Assembly (NCBI GenBank): GCA_004194705.1
Contig: SADC01001305.1
Span: 434,001 to 498,000 of the forward strand
DNA: 64,000 nucleotides
DNA from: Ditylenchus dipsaci
Taxonomy: Eukaryota; Nematoda; Chromadorea; Rhabditida; Anguinidae
Direction: 5' to 3'
The position numbers and the translations under genes are program-made. Under the pieces are notes generated by a model that saw only the letters and a list, made by a program, of their open reading frames with translations, was not told the origin of the DNA and searched no databases. This document shows, piece after piece, positions 21,250 through 34,574 of the stretch (position 1 is the stretch's first letter; the number at the start of each line of letters is the position of its first letter).

Positions 21250-23800
21250 AAGTAGAATAAAAAAATTGTGTCGCTGAAAATTTTTCCTCACTTTTGCAAA
21301 AAGAAATTTAGATGTATTTCTGCTTTTGGTTGTTATAAATTTTTGAAATATTCATCAATAAAAACTTTTTCCATACGTTTTTTTACAAAAGGTCTGTAAA
21401 AGGGCTCAATATGTGTTTTAGGGCCAAAATATATTTTTTTTCGGAGAACTAAGGAACAAAAGTGCTTTTTAGATAACAATTTAATTAAATTCTAAATTTT
21501 AAGAGATAATTATCAAATTACAAAAAAGTAAAGTTTTAATACTAATATAAATTAATTTTATCTTTTCGATAGACAATATAAGATATGTTTTGATTGACAT
21601 ATCCTACGCAAAGTCGTTGGCATCAAGTGAGAATAAATATTTTTTAAGGCGGCAGCAAGCTTAACATCTTCTCAGTCCCGCCTGAAGCATTTTTTATTTG
21701 CAAACTACATCTCCAGTCTTGTAAATATAGCTTGCGCAGGAGTTCTTACTGGTAGTGGAGTTGGTTATTTAAAGAATATATTATGGAAACACATATATTA
21801 ACTGTAAGTCTTAAAATTTTAGTCATCCAATGATCTACAATGATTGTTCGTCCATTAAAGCCCAGAATAGCTGCTTAATGGTTCCTTGCGAGCCAATGTA
21901 AAGGTAGAAAATTAACTCATGACCCTTTATGACCTGTATTGATTTTCATAGCAAACACGACGGTGTTTTTTTTTAGATTTTTTCCCAAATTGGAAATGAC
22001 GTTGAAACCGGCCTCTGAAAGATATGACCCTCAAGCAGGGAACTACAAAGTTGAATAAAGCTATTATTTTTTTCCCAGATTTAAAAACTATAAATATTGC
22101 TTGTGAGCTCTTTTATCTTCCTGTCATTGCAAAAATATCACTTCGGTCAAAAATGAAAATCAGATTTATCGAAGATTCGACCATATTAGAGAATACACCA
22201 AGAACCAAACATCCACCCACCCCCCCTCGAATTTTCAAGAGACTGAAAATTTCGTTTTTCAAGTTTTCAGTTCTGTAAAGAGTGCATAGTGGAGTATTAA
22301 AAAAATCTACAAACAATTGATGGACCCTGACTGTGACCTGGGGAAATTTTGATGATATTTCTTGTAGAGCGTACCCAAATCCCTTGTGCACCTATCTCCT
22401 CACCTTTGAAAGCCCTCAAAATTTGAAAAATTTGAAAATTCAACGCATGGCCCAAGGGTCAGCTATGAAAAATCATGATGTGGGTATCGACGGATACGGA
22501 CGATATGCCCCCCCCCCCCGATTCACCCCTTACAATAAAAGGGACAATTTGTTATAAAAGGACGACTTGGCCGACAAAAGCCTGGGTTACACCATCGTCA
22601 TGGACCAATAGAAAATTTGCAAACTAATATCTCATATATTTTATTCCTGTCATTCTTATTCACGTTCAATCAATGTGGGCCCGCGTCGTTTGACTCCCGC
22701 GACCCCGGTTCGTTTGAGCTCCCACGGTGTTTGGCTCTTGACCGTTCGACTCCCAGTCGTTTTACTTGCGGCCGTTTGACTCCTCGCACAGCTATTATTC
22801 ATGTGAAAAAAAGCTTGATGATGATAAAACAGGGATTTGTCTTACACGATCCCCATTTATAAATTAGTGTACCTTAGCGTATCCAGGTGGTGCTAAGATT
22901 TTTATACTTAGGTATCGGTACTCAGGTGGAAGTTTTATGTAATAGTATCCGATATCGGTACCCAGTTGGAAGCACTTAAGTATTAGTACCCCATGCTCAG
23001 GTGCTTTAGGTATATGGCGATATCTGGAGATGAATGGATATCCCGGCAGATAGGTTGAAATAATGAAGTTTACTGTATTGGTCAACTCAATCCATATCCG
23101 GGTACCAGTGTTGAATCTGCATGTCCACATGGGCAATTTTTCTTTCGTGTTTCTACTTCAAAAGACTTTTCGTTCATTAATTCTGATAATCTGAAGATAG
23201 TTTTTACGTAGCGAACTGTCATTTTAGGGATTTTACGGAAAATCTAAAATAACCTGTAAAACAGCATTTTATCACTGTCAAACCATCTTTAGAATGCTCG
23301 AATCAGTTCATAAAACAGTATTTCGAATCTGAAAACATGAAACGAAAATTCGCAATAATTTATTGCAATTTTCATTAGGAGGGGGCGAACTGTCCCATTT
23401 TATTGGGAGGGGCAAATTGTCCCAGGGGGCAAATCGTCCGAGGGGGCGAATTGTCACGGACCGGGGTATGGAGGTGTTTTTAGAACTTTTAGTGACTGTT
23501 GTATCTTTTTTTGTGGATTCAAAGCCGGGGAGCTAGATTTGTCGGTAGTTGGGCCGGGAAAAAAGAATACGCGAAAAAATTCTCATCGAGGGAAAACCCA
23601 GGTCACAGTCAGGGTCCCTTCTCTTGTAAGAACCTTTCATTAGATGTTAGTTCTCACATATTTTGTCAAAGATTAATTTAGCATTTTGAAATTTTCACAA
23701 TGTTTTAGTGTTAATCAATGTGTATGTTGTTTTTCCAGAAAGTTTTTTCGGCTAAATTTTTATTATTTATCATCTTTTTTACAATGTTATTTTTATAGAT
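21250..23800. other. gene-free stretch between coiled-coil and transporter genes
   Basis: AT-rich with low-complexity patches: a GTTTGACTCC-type repeat at 22,685-22,790, and GGGGGCGAATTGTC words at 23,380-23,465 that resemble those at 29,390-29,455. No convincing exon. Confidence 0.5.
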
Positions 23801-23822
23801 AGTCATTTGCCACCAATTTTTT

Positions 23823-26800
23823 TCAGTAAAAATCTAGCTGTGGGGCCGTGCATATGTCCAGCCCATATTCTGGATGTCTAGAAATATTCTGTCCAGCTCC
23901 ACAACAATTCACATACGAGAAGGTTTTATTTGCTGCAGGTACTTCACTTTCGAAGCTAAAGAAGCCTTTCAAGTAGCAGGGAGGGTGGAAGTGTGTGGAA
24001 GATAGAGAATCTATGGCAACTGCTGTAGCAATTACTCCAATCAATAGTGATAGTGCTGAAATGACTAGCAGTTAACTCAAATTATATATTACAAATAGCT
24101 TACCGATGAGTGCCCCTACAGCCAATAATACATACTTATTTGTTCTCGCCACCATCCTATAATCACTTTTTATTTTGTTTAAAATTTAAATTGAGAAATC
24201 AAACTCTTTGAAGGTTACTGGCTCCTCAGACCCCAAATACAACGCCTCTTTTGACTTTTTCTCGCCTGCAGACAAGTAGAGGTAGAATAAACAAGGAAAG
24301 ACTGCAGAGGTCATAGTGACCGTAGAGCCGCCGATCAAGTTGAGCACAGCTCCAAAACTTGGAATGCTCTCAGCGGTAAAAACTACCAGACCCATTATTG
24401 CTGTTCTCAGGGCTACTCGTTTGTAGCCAAAATCTGTTATTGTTTAAAAAAGTCTAACTAGACGGCTTTTGAAATTAAAAAGCTACTTTGCGGGATTTGG
24501 AATAGCTCTTCTACACTTTGATTTAGTGGATTGATTACCAAAGTCACCTGAGAAAAAACAAAATTACGTTTGTAAAATGCTTATATCAAACAAAATGACA
24601 AGACCGTCAATAAACAGTGGAGAGTAATCATCAAATTGACTGTTTGCTGTAGCCATAAAGTTTGCATGGAATTGATCACAGAGTCTCGTAAGGAATTGCC
24701 GTAAGAGAGCGAAGAAATCGTGACCACCAGGTAGTTGAATGCTGTGATCACTAAAATGATACATAAAACATTATTTCAACTCTACATCTAATACAAGGTG
24801 CGTCAAAGTTACGCGGCCACTCAAAAAAATTGTATGTGTGGCCCTTTGACCGGTCAATTTTCGAATTTCATTCCCTATCTATACTTGCACGGTCAAAAAA
24901 AGCAGCAGCGAGCGGCGCGGCAGGCGTTGGTAGCGGCGGGTCAAAAAAGAGCGGCAAGCGGCGCGGCGAGTGGCGGCTTTGAAAAAAAAGCGACAAAAAA
25001 GGAGCGGTAGGAAGCAATAAAAGGATGGCAAAGGCGAAAAAAAATTTATTGAGATTTTAAAAGTCCCTTAACACACTTAATTATTATTGATTACACCGTA
25101 TGATCAAAATAGGAGGTTAAGGAAAAAAGCGCTAAAATTGCGCCGGCTAAAAAAAAAGTGGCGGATACAGCGGTGGATCAAAAAAATGAGCGGCGAAATT
25201 AGCGGTGGGGCTAAAAAAATGAGCGGCGTCGGCGGGTTAAAATTACAGCGGCAAGCGGCGCCGCTAGCCGCCCGCAAGTAAAGAAATCTCCTACTTCACT
25301 TAGTATGCTGTGCAACAGTTGTACAAAGTATAAAAGAGACCTGAAAAAGATCGCAGTCCTGGTTACAGATATCAACCAGGCATGGGTTTACGTAGCCAAA
25401 TTTTTTAAAGATGGCTGCGTAATTTTGACGCATCCTCTACATACAAGATATAGCCAGGACAGAAGCCTTCGTAAAGTTGGATGGATCCTTCATGTCATGC
25501 TGGATTGTTGGAAAACCAGAATGTCCACCGTAAGTAAAGCGAATAGTGCCCAGAGCTAATAGCAGGTTGGACATCTTGAGTTGCGGCATCTCTCTAGCTG
25601 CAGAACACTCACTATAGTCCAGGGCTGATCCTACTATAATAAGCCAAAACGCAACTCCGGTGCACAGCATCCCAATGAATATTACTGGCCTAGGTGAAAT
25701 ATTTTTGATTTTGGGTTGTTAAATTGTTAGATTACCAAAAGTCTTTGGGAGATTTAGGCAAAGTTATAGGCAGGAGAATCTTAGTTTAAAAACGTTATTT
25801 GTTTTATCAGTTAGTAAAAATGGACTCACTAAGGCAACAATCAGAATAATCAAACAAAAGTCCAGGTCATAATTGAAAAAAGCTAGCAGGAAATCTCGAA
25901 TGTTTTTGGCGCTTAGCAGCAAGAACACTGTCGTGACGCCAAATAGTGTGAAGTTGACACAAAACATAACCAAATATCTAAAATACACAGCTATTAGTTC
26001 TTGCTAGAGACAGAAACAGGTCGGGGCCCCGTCCCGCCTGAGCCGATTTTGGGTCGAAACCCCGACCTGAATCCCCGTCCGAAACTTTCTCAAAACCCCG
26101 ACCTCGAAATTTGTATAAGACCCCAAATGTTCGGGCCTCTAATTTATCCAAGTATAAGCTCAAAATGAAAATATTCAAAATTTAAATTAATTTCAAGTTT
26201 ATTCGTTTGATTAGTTATTTATTCGTTTAAGGATATTATTTATGCAGTTTTTTGTGTGCATTTGTGTTTGACTTAGTCAGTTATTCAAGATGAGCATCGT
26301 TTGGATTATCCAGTTAGTGACGCATTTTATATTGATTTGAGAATAGCGCCTTAACATCTTATAAGTAAGCAAAAACCTCATAAAAACTACCCAAATATTA
26401 GTCCCGGTACCAGATTACCCCGGAAAAATGCGTAGGGCATTTATTAGTCCTTTCTAACATACGCTGACCTTCTCCTTAGCCTAAGGCCTAAGTAGTTAGA
26501 GCAAAACGAAGCTCCAGAATGGGACAAAAGGTACACGTCGATACGTCGATACCCCGTTAAAACACTATCCTAAAAACAACATGAAATTTCTGTGACCTGT
26601 GTGAGACTTTTGACTGCCGATTTAAAACCCCCGAAATTTGGCTCGGGGTTCCGTGGCGCCCGCCCCAAAAGACATTAAAAACCCGACCTCGATCCCGAAT
26701 AGTAGGAGAGAGTAAAACCCCGACTCGAAACTCGCTCTGAAGGCACTTTTCTGTCTCTACAGGGTGAGTCACAAAAACTGGTGCAATTTTTAAATTGTTT

Positions 26801-27652
26801 TTTGCTCCAATTGTGTTTTTAATATCTAATTTGAAAGGTCACATAACTATATCATATACCAAGCTGTAGCCAAGAATCTCAGCTACCTTTAGTATATAAA
26901 AAATCAAGCGCTGTTTGTAAAATGTAGATGACAAACACAATTAGAGCAAAAAAACCATTTGAAAATTGCACCAGTTTTTGTGACTTACACTGTAGTCCTT
27001 GCGATGCCAAAAAACTACAGGTTGGTCTAAGAATTTCCTACACTCTTGAACAGTCATAACTTCTGTAAACGCAGATTGACTCAGTTTGAGCCCTTGTTTT
27101 GTTCGATGTATAATGTCAAAAACACGATTTTCACTTGGTCACCCCTGTGTAAAATTGTCTGCGTTCATATCTTACTTAGCTTTGGGTCCAAGTGCTCTCA
27201 TGCCGATCTCAGCATATGGCTTTCTACAGTGTGTCCTGTAGGCTGGAAACCGTCTAACCAGAATGACCCAGCATTTGCCCAATAGCACTGCGGACACTAT
27301 ACCTATGGTTGCCATCACAAACAGCAGAACAAGACCTAACCACAACTCTGAAGCACACAAATTGAAATAATTGTCGGGCTGTTCTTATTGAGCTAATTTT
27401 ACAATTACTTACGACATTGAACAATAGCAGTGGGTAGAGCTACAATTCCACTGCCTGCCATATCTCCTACTATCAGAAAGGCAGCCAAGGGCCAGTGCAA
27501 GCCAACAGTTTTGATAAGCTTGCCATTTTTAAAATGGTAGTCGCCCAATTGTCAGCATGTTGCACAGCTGTTTTGGAAGCTAGATTATTATTCGCATATT
27601 TATAGTGGAAATGTGGATTAAACGGGTCATCTGACGTCTTTTTTGAGCTCAT
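23823..27652 (-). CDS. amino-acid transporter, AAAP (SLC32/36/38) family
   Basis: Exons (descending) 27652-27413, 27347-27176, 25977-25830, 25779-25736, 25689-25445, 24750-24605, 24547-24487, 24433-~24186, then 24156-24104 and 24055-23823. Landmarks: GLHWPLAAFLIVGDMAGSG (first transmembrane segment), YRTHCRKPYAEIG, SPKDFWPVIFIGM, YGGHSGFPTIQHDM, YGNSLRDSVIN, INPLNQSVEELF and TAESIPSFGAVLNLIGG; these match the nematode branch of the family as I recall it. It would move small neutral amino acids across a membrane. The 44-nt exon at 25,736-25,779 is needed for continuity. One missing base in the T run at 27,526-27,530 breaks the first exon. The last two exons encode one more membrane segment and a Cys tail (PCYLKGFF, NCCGAGQ); they join only if the previous exon ends at an internal donor, otherwise that exon stops after FKEFDFSI. 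Confidence 0.85.
24797..25290. mobile_element. GC-rich insertion in transporter intron
   Basis: Begins AAGGTGCGTCAAAGTTACGC and consists largely of AGCGGCGCGGC-type words interrupted by AAAAAA, in a genome that is otherwise AT-rich. No coding content. The right boundary is estimated from the end of the GCGGC words; related GCCGGCGGC words occur at 53,030-53,190. Confidence 0.5.
25990..26760. repeat. repeat-rich intron sequence
   Basis: Holds CCCCGACCT-type words in both orientations (26,020-26,110 and 26,640-26,750) flanking a block with ACCCAAATATTAGTC and CATTTATTAGTCC that recurs at 54,040-54,130. Probably one ~760-bp element with arms ending in GAGACAGAAA and CTGTCTCTAC. Confidence 0.5.
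26757..26996. repeat. MITE with ACAGGGTGAGTCACAAAAA ends
   Basis: CTACAGGGTGAGTCACAAAA and its mirror TTTTTGTGACTTACACTGTAG enclose about 240 bp; TGGTGCAATTTTT also mirrors AAAATTGCACCA. In a transporter intron. Confidence 0.75.
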
Positions 27653-27768
27653 CTTTTGGCATATATTGTTGTTAGTTATCAGCAATAATAGCTATTAACA
27701 GAAATACTTTTTCTAGAACTCAAATATTGTAATAACGTAGATCTCATAGAACAGTAGTAATTTTACCT

Positions 27769-28021
27769 ACCGTATTTCCTCTAATAAGCGCCCCGGGCGC
27801 TTATTTTTCAAACTTCCAAAAATCGGAAAATTTGGAATTCGGTTTCGAGATTTTTGGGTGCTCAACCAAAATCTAAAAAATGGAATCGGTAGAGCTCGTC
27901 GGAGTCAAGAAAACGTATCAAACAGCTTTGCAAAATATTGCTTCTGCACTGAGATCCAGACCCTCAAAGTCGAGGGCTGCGCTTATTAGAGCGGGGGCGC
28001 CTATTAGAGGAAATACGGTAT
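27769..28021. repeat. MITE, ACCGTATTTCCTCTAAT family, well preserved
   Basis: TACCGTATTTCCTCTAATAA at the left and its exact complement at the right, with GCGCCCCGGGCGCTTATT inside the left end. A small palindrome (GGAATCGGTAGAGCTCGTC) sits mid-element and recurs in other copies (38,480, 43,300, 45,095, 58,200). Lies upstream of the transporter gene. Confidence 0.85.
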
Positions 28022-28079
28022 GTAACAAATATATGTTTAAAACAGGGCTCGCATCTTTTTCCTAACAAAGCATTTTTTT

Positions 28080-29760
28080 ATAAAAAAACAAATATTTTCA
28101 TGCTGTGCTCATCAAGTTTCAGGCAACTAGTTTTACTATGAATTCATAAATCATAAATATGCTAACGAAAATATGAATATTCCAATAAAAAGCAGATGTT
28201 ACCCCCATTTTTACACAAAAAATTAAAATTTACTTCAGTGTAAGAATAGAAAAAGTATAATAGCCTTTTCAACACAACTATTAATTAGATTGATAAGGAA
28301 ATGTGAGCAAGAGCTTAAGAATTAAAAGAAAAATCACATTTATAAAACTAAAAACTATGACATAAAGCACAAATTGTTTTTAAATAATTTTGCGTGGCAA
28401 AAAATAAGAATTGCTAATCTTTACAGGCCCTAGACAATAACTACACCGCCTAAAAAACACTAGTACTGCAAACAAAATTTCAAATATGTCTGAAAAGAAC
28501 TAAAAAATCAAATCAATAACTTACATGATCACTTTTATACAAGACTAAAACGGTGTTCCTCATCCCCTTTCGCGATCAACTTTTGCAAAATTGATTACTC
28601 TACCGGCAGACAATCATGTATGCAAAGTCGTTCAGTATTCAATCTTTTCGCTAGTATGTATTTCAAAAAATTGTTCTGATGTTAAGCTTAATTCGAGAAG
28701 AATATACAAGGAAAATTAAAAATGGGGCAAAGTATCAAAATGTACTTTTTAAAAAGATTTGTGCTTTTTTGAGACACGAAATCTTTTTTATTTTTGAGGT
28801 TTTAGGTCAAAATCTCTTTCGGTGCTGGAAACTTTCCAGTGGAAGGACAATAAGCACTGGAGAAAATGGCGTTTTTTGACGAAAAATGATTAGCTTGTGC
28901 TTTTTTGCCAAACGTAGTTTTTTCTGAATTTTGAGTTCGCAATTCTGGAATAGTAGCATTAATATCTGAATGCTTGAATTGACAACACGCCGCCTTTTTG
29001 TCGGAAATCTGGCGCCTTTTGTCGTGTATCCGGGGACTAATTTTTAAATTTTAATTTTTTACCTAATTTTAACGTAACTCAATTTTAATTTTCCACTACT
29101 ATGTAGCACCGAGTTTCAGTTTACTAAAGAACTATAGCATTTAGCTGTTAATTCTAAAAGTTACAAGATTCACGTGTTTAGATGGACGAACCTGAGCCAA
29201 AAACTTACTTTATTGCATTATGTAAATATCTAAATTTAAAAATTATGCGTTATTTTTACGATAAAAGGAAGCCAGATTCACGACAAAAGACGCCAAAACT
29301 TCTACCTGTTCCCGAACGTGTTCCCGAACTACAAAAAAACTAAACAATAAGTTCGGGTTTGTTTTTTGTGACATAATGGTCATTTTTAAAAACGGGGCGA
29401 ACTGATCTTGGGGCGAACTGACCGGGGCGAACTGATCGTGGGGCGAACTGACCTGTCTCCCTAAGGAGGACCTTTGTTCACATTGTTTTTTTTGCAATTT
29501 TTCGGAAAGTTGGGTTATAAAGAGGTCTTATGGTACCCAAGAAATCACTGAATCGACTCCAAATCTTCGTTTGAAAGTTTGAAAAAAAATCACTGACCAA
29601 TCATGAAACATTAATAAACAGTGTACACAAAATGTAAATATTTCAAAGATATAGACTTGTTGACCCCATAGGCTTGTTTGACTACACATGAAACAAATAA
29701 AACAAGAGGTCAGCTATTGCATAAAAACGGGACATCTGTTCAGGGAATAATCTTAAAGTT
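28080..29760. other. gene-free stretch
   Basis: AT-rich. A cluster of GGGGCGAACTGA words at 29,390-29,455 is the only pattern; similar words are at 23,380-23,465. No exon recognised. Confidence 0.5.
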
Positions 29761-29771
29761 TCAATGATCTT

Positions 29772-30008
29772 AAAGGACCATGCTCACCGTGGTCTGATGG
29801 TCCCCGCCAATTCAAAATTTTTCCTAATCGTTGGATTTACGCACGAATTGTTTAATTGGGTTTCCAACAAAACTAAACCTAAAATTAAATTCTAGGTCTT
29901 GCTCTGTTAAAACCCAAGTTGACAAATCTGAACAGAAGATCAATGATTAGGAAAATTTTTTGAACTGGCGAGGGCACCACCAGACCACCGTGAACATGGT
30001 CCTTTGAA
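29772..30008. repeat. palindromic MITE, AAAGGACCATG ends
   Basis: AAAGGACCATGCTCACCGTG at the left and its near mirror CACCGTGAACATGGTCCTTT at the right; CCTAATCGTTGG/ ATGATTAGG also mirror inward. The centre is poorly paired. Confidence 0.7.
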
Positions 30009-30469
30009 GTTTACATCACTGTTCTATCACTGGGCTCTATTTCCCAATGGGGGAGGGGTATTTTAGCCTTGGTCCCCCTGTTGTATCTACGGTTTTAAGC
30101 TTTAGGCAAGGAAGAGCTAGCGTGTGTTAGGACAGACTGGAATATATCATATACTCATGTTTGTGTAAGACTTAAAATTTTGGTCAACCCTTGCCTAAGC
30201 TTAAAAAATCCCAATAAAAACAGCAGAGTGACCAAGGCAAAAATCAAAAAGAAAACGCAATATCGTCTTCACCCTAACCACCACTTCCCATCCCATCTTG
30301 GAATAGAACCTACCACTTTCATATTATTGAGATTTTCAATTATTTATTGAATTAATGTATGTATAAACAATCAAAGCACTATTCTGAATATCTGATAATA
30401 TGTATAGCAAAAATGATTTTAAACAAGTTTGGTAATTACACATAATAATATTATTTTCCCTAAAATCCG

Positions 30470-33280
30470 TACTTTGACAGCGCCATAGACAAGGAGCCAA
30501 CAGTTGCAAAAACCAAAGATAGTCCTAACATATACATACTCTTTCCGGACTAAAATTAATTTTAAATTGTTTGAGATTGATTTTTTAAAAGCTTACCTTA
30601 ATCTCTTTAAAATAGAAAACACTCCAAAAAGCGGCTGTAACCCCCACAATCATTGCAATTATAGGTCCCGCAATAGATTGAGACAATTTAGCAGCTGATA
30701 AAAACCAAAAAATCATTCCTGCTGCCCAAAGCACGCCGCCTGCAAAAGAAGGCAGGAATATGCCTGCGTTTATGTGTGGCTGGTTTTTCCTGCAATATTA
30801 TTCTCAATAATTTAACAATTAGTTTCAACAAAAATAAAACCTGCAGATAGCATATCCAATGAATATTACCGTTGACATTAGAAAACAGCCCGAGAAATAT
30901 GAAAAGGACAGAGCCAGGCGATCCGAATCACCGTAGCCAAAAATCTCTGGTCTGTCTTGAACTGCTATCACCACCGTACCACACATGGCATAGAAAAAGC
31001 CAACAAATATTGCCAGTGCCACAAATCTTAAAAACTTTTTTTGTAAAGGTGCAAAAAGATTTGCTATTTTTCGCGGGCTGTCCAGACCAGTCCATGGCTG
31101 GGAATTTAAAGTTTGGGTCTGACTCAGTTTTTTTTCTGAAATTAGGCCTGTGACTAACGGCACAGGACACCTAGAAACCTCATTAATTAGTTTTTAGGGT
31201 CTATCGTGAAAACTCGAAAAATCGTGTAGGCGCAAGTAGGCACAAATATAACGATAGAAAGGTAATTTCGAAAAAGATTGAATTCTAAATTTTATCAGAA
31301 TATTTGGGCCAGATCGAGCAGGCCATTAAGCAGTTCCTAAAATGTCTTAAAAACAATAAGAGCGCATTAAGCGCATGAAAATAGTTTGCCACACATTCAA
31401 ACTTTTAGAAAAAGATGCCTTGATCGGCTAGGGGAAACTTGCCAAAAACGAAATTTGCCAAATACGAAATTTGCCAAAACGAAATGCGCCAAAACGAAAT
31501 ATGCCAAAACGAAATTTGCCGAAACGAAATTTGGCCAACGAACCAACAGGGGGACCAAGGCAGTTTTTACGTTTTTTCGAAATTTTCGAAACTGTGTTCT
31601 AACCACCTAAAACAACCCCAAACCAGCGAAAACCATCCAAAATCACCCAAAGCCACCCAAAATCACACCAAACCACCCAGAACACCAAAACCACCAGAAA
31701 CCATTCGAAACTTCACCAAACAAAAATTTAAATTTAAAAATTTAATTTAAATTTCAGTCCGAACCAACCAAACCAAGTGGTCGTCGACTTGGATCAAACT
31801 TTTTTTTTACGTTTTTGGGTTCCAAAACTTGTTTTCTAGACTAATTCGTGCACGCTGAACATGGTTTGGCAGTGGTAAAATGACGTTTCATGAAGAAACT
31901 TTTGAGTTTTAGGGTATAATTGATTTTGGTAAAATCAATTATTTGCCAAAACTCAAAAAATAACTGAGAAAACGGCATTTTGCCACTGTCAAACCATGTT
32001 AAGCGTGCACGAATTAGTCTAGAAAACTGGTTTTAGAACCCAAAACGTAAAAAAAATTTTTGATCCAAGTGGACGACCACTTGGTTTGGTTGGTTCAGAC
32101 TAAAAATTCAAATTCCCGCAAAATTGTTTGGTGTAGTTTCAGATGGTTTTGGGTGGTTTGGGTTGTTTTGGGTTGTTTAGTGTGATTTTGGGTAGTTTTT
32201 GCTGTTTTAGGTGGTTTTGGTAGTTCGGGGTGGTTTTAAGTGGTTAGGACACAATTTCGAAAATTTTGAAAAAAACGTAAAAACTGCCTTGGTCCCCCTG
32301 TTGGTTCGCTGGCCAAATTTCGTTTCGGCAAATTTCGTATTGGCATATTTCGTTTTGGCGCATTTCGATTTGGCAAATTTCGTTTTGGCAAATTTCGTTT
32401 TGGCAAATTTCGTTTTGGCGAAACATACGTTTGGCAAATTTCGTTTTTGGCAAGTTTCCCCTAGCCCCTTGATCTACCTTTCGTAAATTTAGCAAATACA
32501 CTCTTCGCTTCATAAGCCAAACACTTACAGAGGTCTTCGAAGTTTTGCAGCATTTTTCTCATGAATGAGAATGCTTGCTTGCTATCGGACAATTTTTTCT
32601 GTGGCAAAGCAGGAGCTTCTATTGATTCATCTTCCATGATTGCAACAGCTGAGGGGTGGGCTATTGCTGGAATTAATTGCTTCTTGTTCTTGACCTGGGA
32701 GATGGCAGCTCCGCTTTAATTAAGTGGTTAGTCTGCCGTTTTGAGCATTAGTAAGATAAAGGTTACCCCAATAAAATAAACAAAAGCCCGACAAAGGCAA
32801 GCCAAGGAGTGTGGGGTGGTCGAGGAATCGTCAAGAACAAACCCCAGTAACCAATTGAGAAGTTCAGTATGCAGTTGAGAGTATCAGGCAAAAGGAAAGC
32901 AGGTCCCATGCCCAGCTCATGGATGACTGGAATAATCAGAGCATTTCCTGAAAAAAAAGCTTGGTTTTAGCAAGTTTTTTGCAGTTTACAAGCTTACCAA
33001 TAGACCATAGAGCACCCCAATAGATGCTACTGGATGAAATGCGGGAAAGCCTTGAAAAGGCAAAATACAGAAACCAGCGCAGAGTATGCCAGTTGACATA
33101 GCCCATTGAACAAACACTCCTGAAAAACCAATTTTTGTTATGATTTTCTAATTGGGTAATGAAAAGAAGACCATCTCCAGGATTTCTCTTCTTGATCATC
33201 ACATAACATGAGCCAAAAAAGATAGCAGATATAATACTCTGCAGAAATCCAATTATCAACTCCTGTGTTGACAATGACAT
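30470..33280 (-). CDS. TMEM144: TMEM144-like multi-pass membrane protein
   Basis: Exons (descending) 33280-33172, 33119-32998, 32947-32767, 32713-32525, 31170-30841, 30789-30597, 30549-30470. TMEM144 belongs to the drug/metabolite transporter clan, with ten predicted membrane segments; substrate unknown. Matches include FFGSCYVMIKKRNPGDG, GVFVQWAMSTG, GNALIIPVIHELGMG, SYFSGCFLMSTVIFIGY and FLPSFAGGVLWAAG, ending LSKYGF-stop, about 400 residues. A long loop (KNKKQLIPAIAH...) divides the halves. One missing G in the run at 33,015-33,018 is needed to read SIGGALWSIGN, the family's GGCIWATGN. The intron 31,171-32,524 carries a foldback transposon. Confidence 0.87.
31422..32474. mobile_element. 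foldback element (1.05 kb) in TMEM144 intron
   Basis: Two arms of about 500 bp in inverted orientation meet near 31,945. Ends GATCGGCTAGGGGAAACTTG and its mirror. Next inward comes a run of (GCCAAAACGAAATTT) units, then GAACCAACAGGGGGACCAAG, then an AACCACCCAAAACC-type run, then a core (ACCAAACCAAGTGGTCGTC). The core alone recurs at 35,840-36,165. Frames across the unit repeats are open on both strands but are repeat artefacts. Confidence 0.85.
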
Positions 33281-33329
33281 TTTTGTTAGGCTGGTTGGAT
33301 TCAACGCAGTCACAAAAAGATCCTAAGCT

Positions 33330-34140
33330 GAAAAGGTGAAAAATGCCATTAAAATGTTAAAGCTCCAGCTCCACTTTTCATTCTAGTTTTCAGACATCTT
33401 GTGCTCGTAAGAACCGCAAGAACAGCAAATATTTTTGGTTTAAAACACCTGGAGTTTTATTTAAAAATATTTAAAAAAATCAACAAAAAAATCGTGTCGG
33501 GTACATAACTGTTACTGGACTTGCTTTTAATGGTTTCTAAAATTCTCATAATTAACTTGCAGATGTTTTACTACTATATTTTAGCGCTCATTTTAAGCAC
33601 AAAATGTCTGAAAATCAAGATAAGAAAATTTTGGACCCGGAAACGTTTAAAAGTTTGTTAGGCGACTCGTGTTGCTCGAGAGTATGCCAAAAATCAAGAA
33701 AGGGATGATTACAATTGCTACTAAAATCTGAAGGTGTTGTACCAATAAACACGCATTTATATGGATCATTGAAGGTGGACCATAAATTTTTGTGCAGTAC
33801 ATTGTGCTATTTGAAGATTGCCATCATTATTCTGTCTTCCGATAGTCTTGATGTTTGCAGAAAAATATGTAAATTAAATATCACAGACCACATAATCCGC
33901 AAATGTCAATATTTTTGAGGATAAGTCATGCAATAAAACATAGACTGATTTTCATATGAGTTTTCGTTTGAAAATAAAAATGATAAAGTGTGTTTATGAC
34001 TGGTCGTTTTGCTACTTAAATTCTCATAAACCGACATTTAGCAATAAATGACATCGTTATTTACTATCACCGATCCCTAAAAAAGGACATAATTTTATCT
34101 GTAATTAATGAATGTCTTATAATTTTTTTAATTATAAAAA
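33330..34140. other. gene-free stretch upstream of TMEM144
   Basis: AT-rich. Short frames only; no splice-bounded conserved exon seen. Confidence 0.5.
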
Positions 34141-34149
34141 AAAATTGTA

Positions 34150-34570
34150 CAGTCGAATCTGGATAAGCCGACAACCCCTCAAGTTCGTTCACGCCTAGGG
34201 TCTGACACATTTTTAACCTTGTTTTTTTAAATCTATTGCCAGTGGTCTTTGGTTGGTCTAGTTCGAAACATGGCAAGAATTTCGAAATCCTTTCATGTTA
34301 CCACAAAGACTCGCGGCTCTTGATAAACCGACACCTGATTATTAATAAGTTGCGTCGGTTTATCGAGAGCCGCGGGTCTCTATGGCAACCTGAAAAGATT
34401 TTGTAAAAACAATCGACAAAATTGGAATCCTTGTTTTTTTTCCAAAACAGAGCAACCAAAGACAACTGGCAATAGTAGTACTAATAGATTTAAAAATCAA
34501 GGTAAAAAAAAAAGTTAGACCGTAGGCGGGAACCAACTTGACGGGGTGTCGGCTTATCCACATTCGACTG
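34150..34570. repeat. CAGTC..GACTG element, ATAAGCCGACA type
   Basis: CAGTCGAATCTGGATAAGCC and its mirror enclose AAGTTCGTTCACGCCTAGGG and mirror; centre is TAAACCGACACCTG with its mirror ACGCAACTTATT nearby. Flanked by TA. Confidence 0.8.
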
Positions 34571-34574
34571 TAAT

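Noticed and set aside
22113..22391. 92-codon minus frame
   Set aside because: No motif, no homologous look, no splice-site context; AT-rich chance frame.
31440..31545. CRISPR-like array
   Set aside because: Units are contiguous 15-16-bp repeats without spacers, inside a transposon of an animal genome.
31386..31610. Long overlapping frames on both strands with repeating KTKFAKTKFAK or FVLANFVLAN residues
   Set aside because: They are translations of a short DNA repeat in the arms of the foldback; the mirrored arm at 32,207-32,486 gives the same peptides on the other strand.
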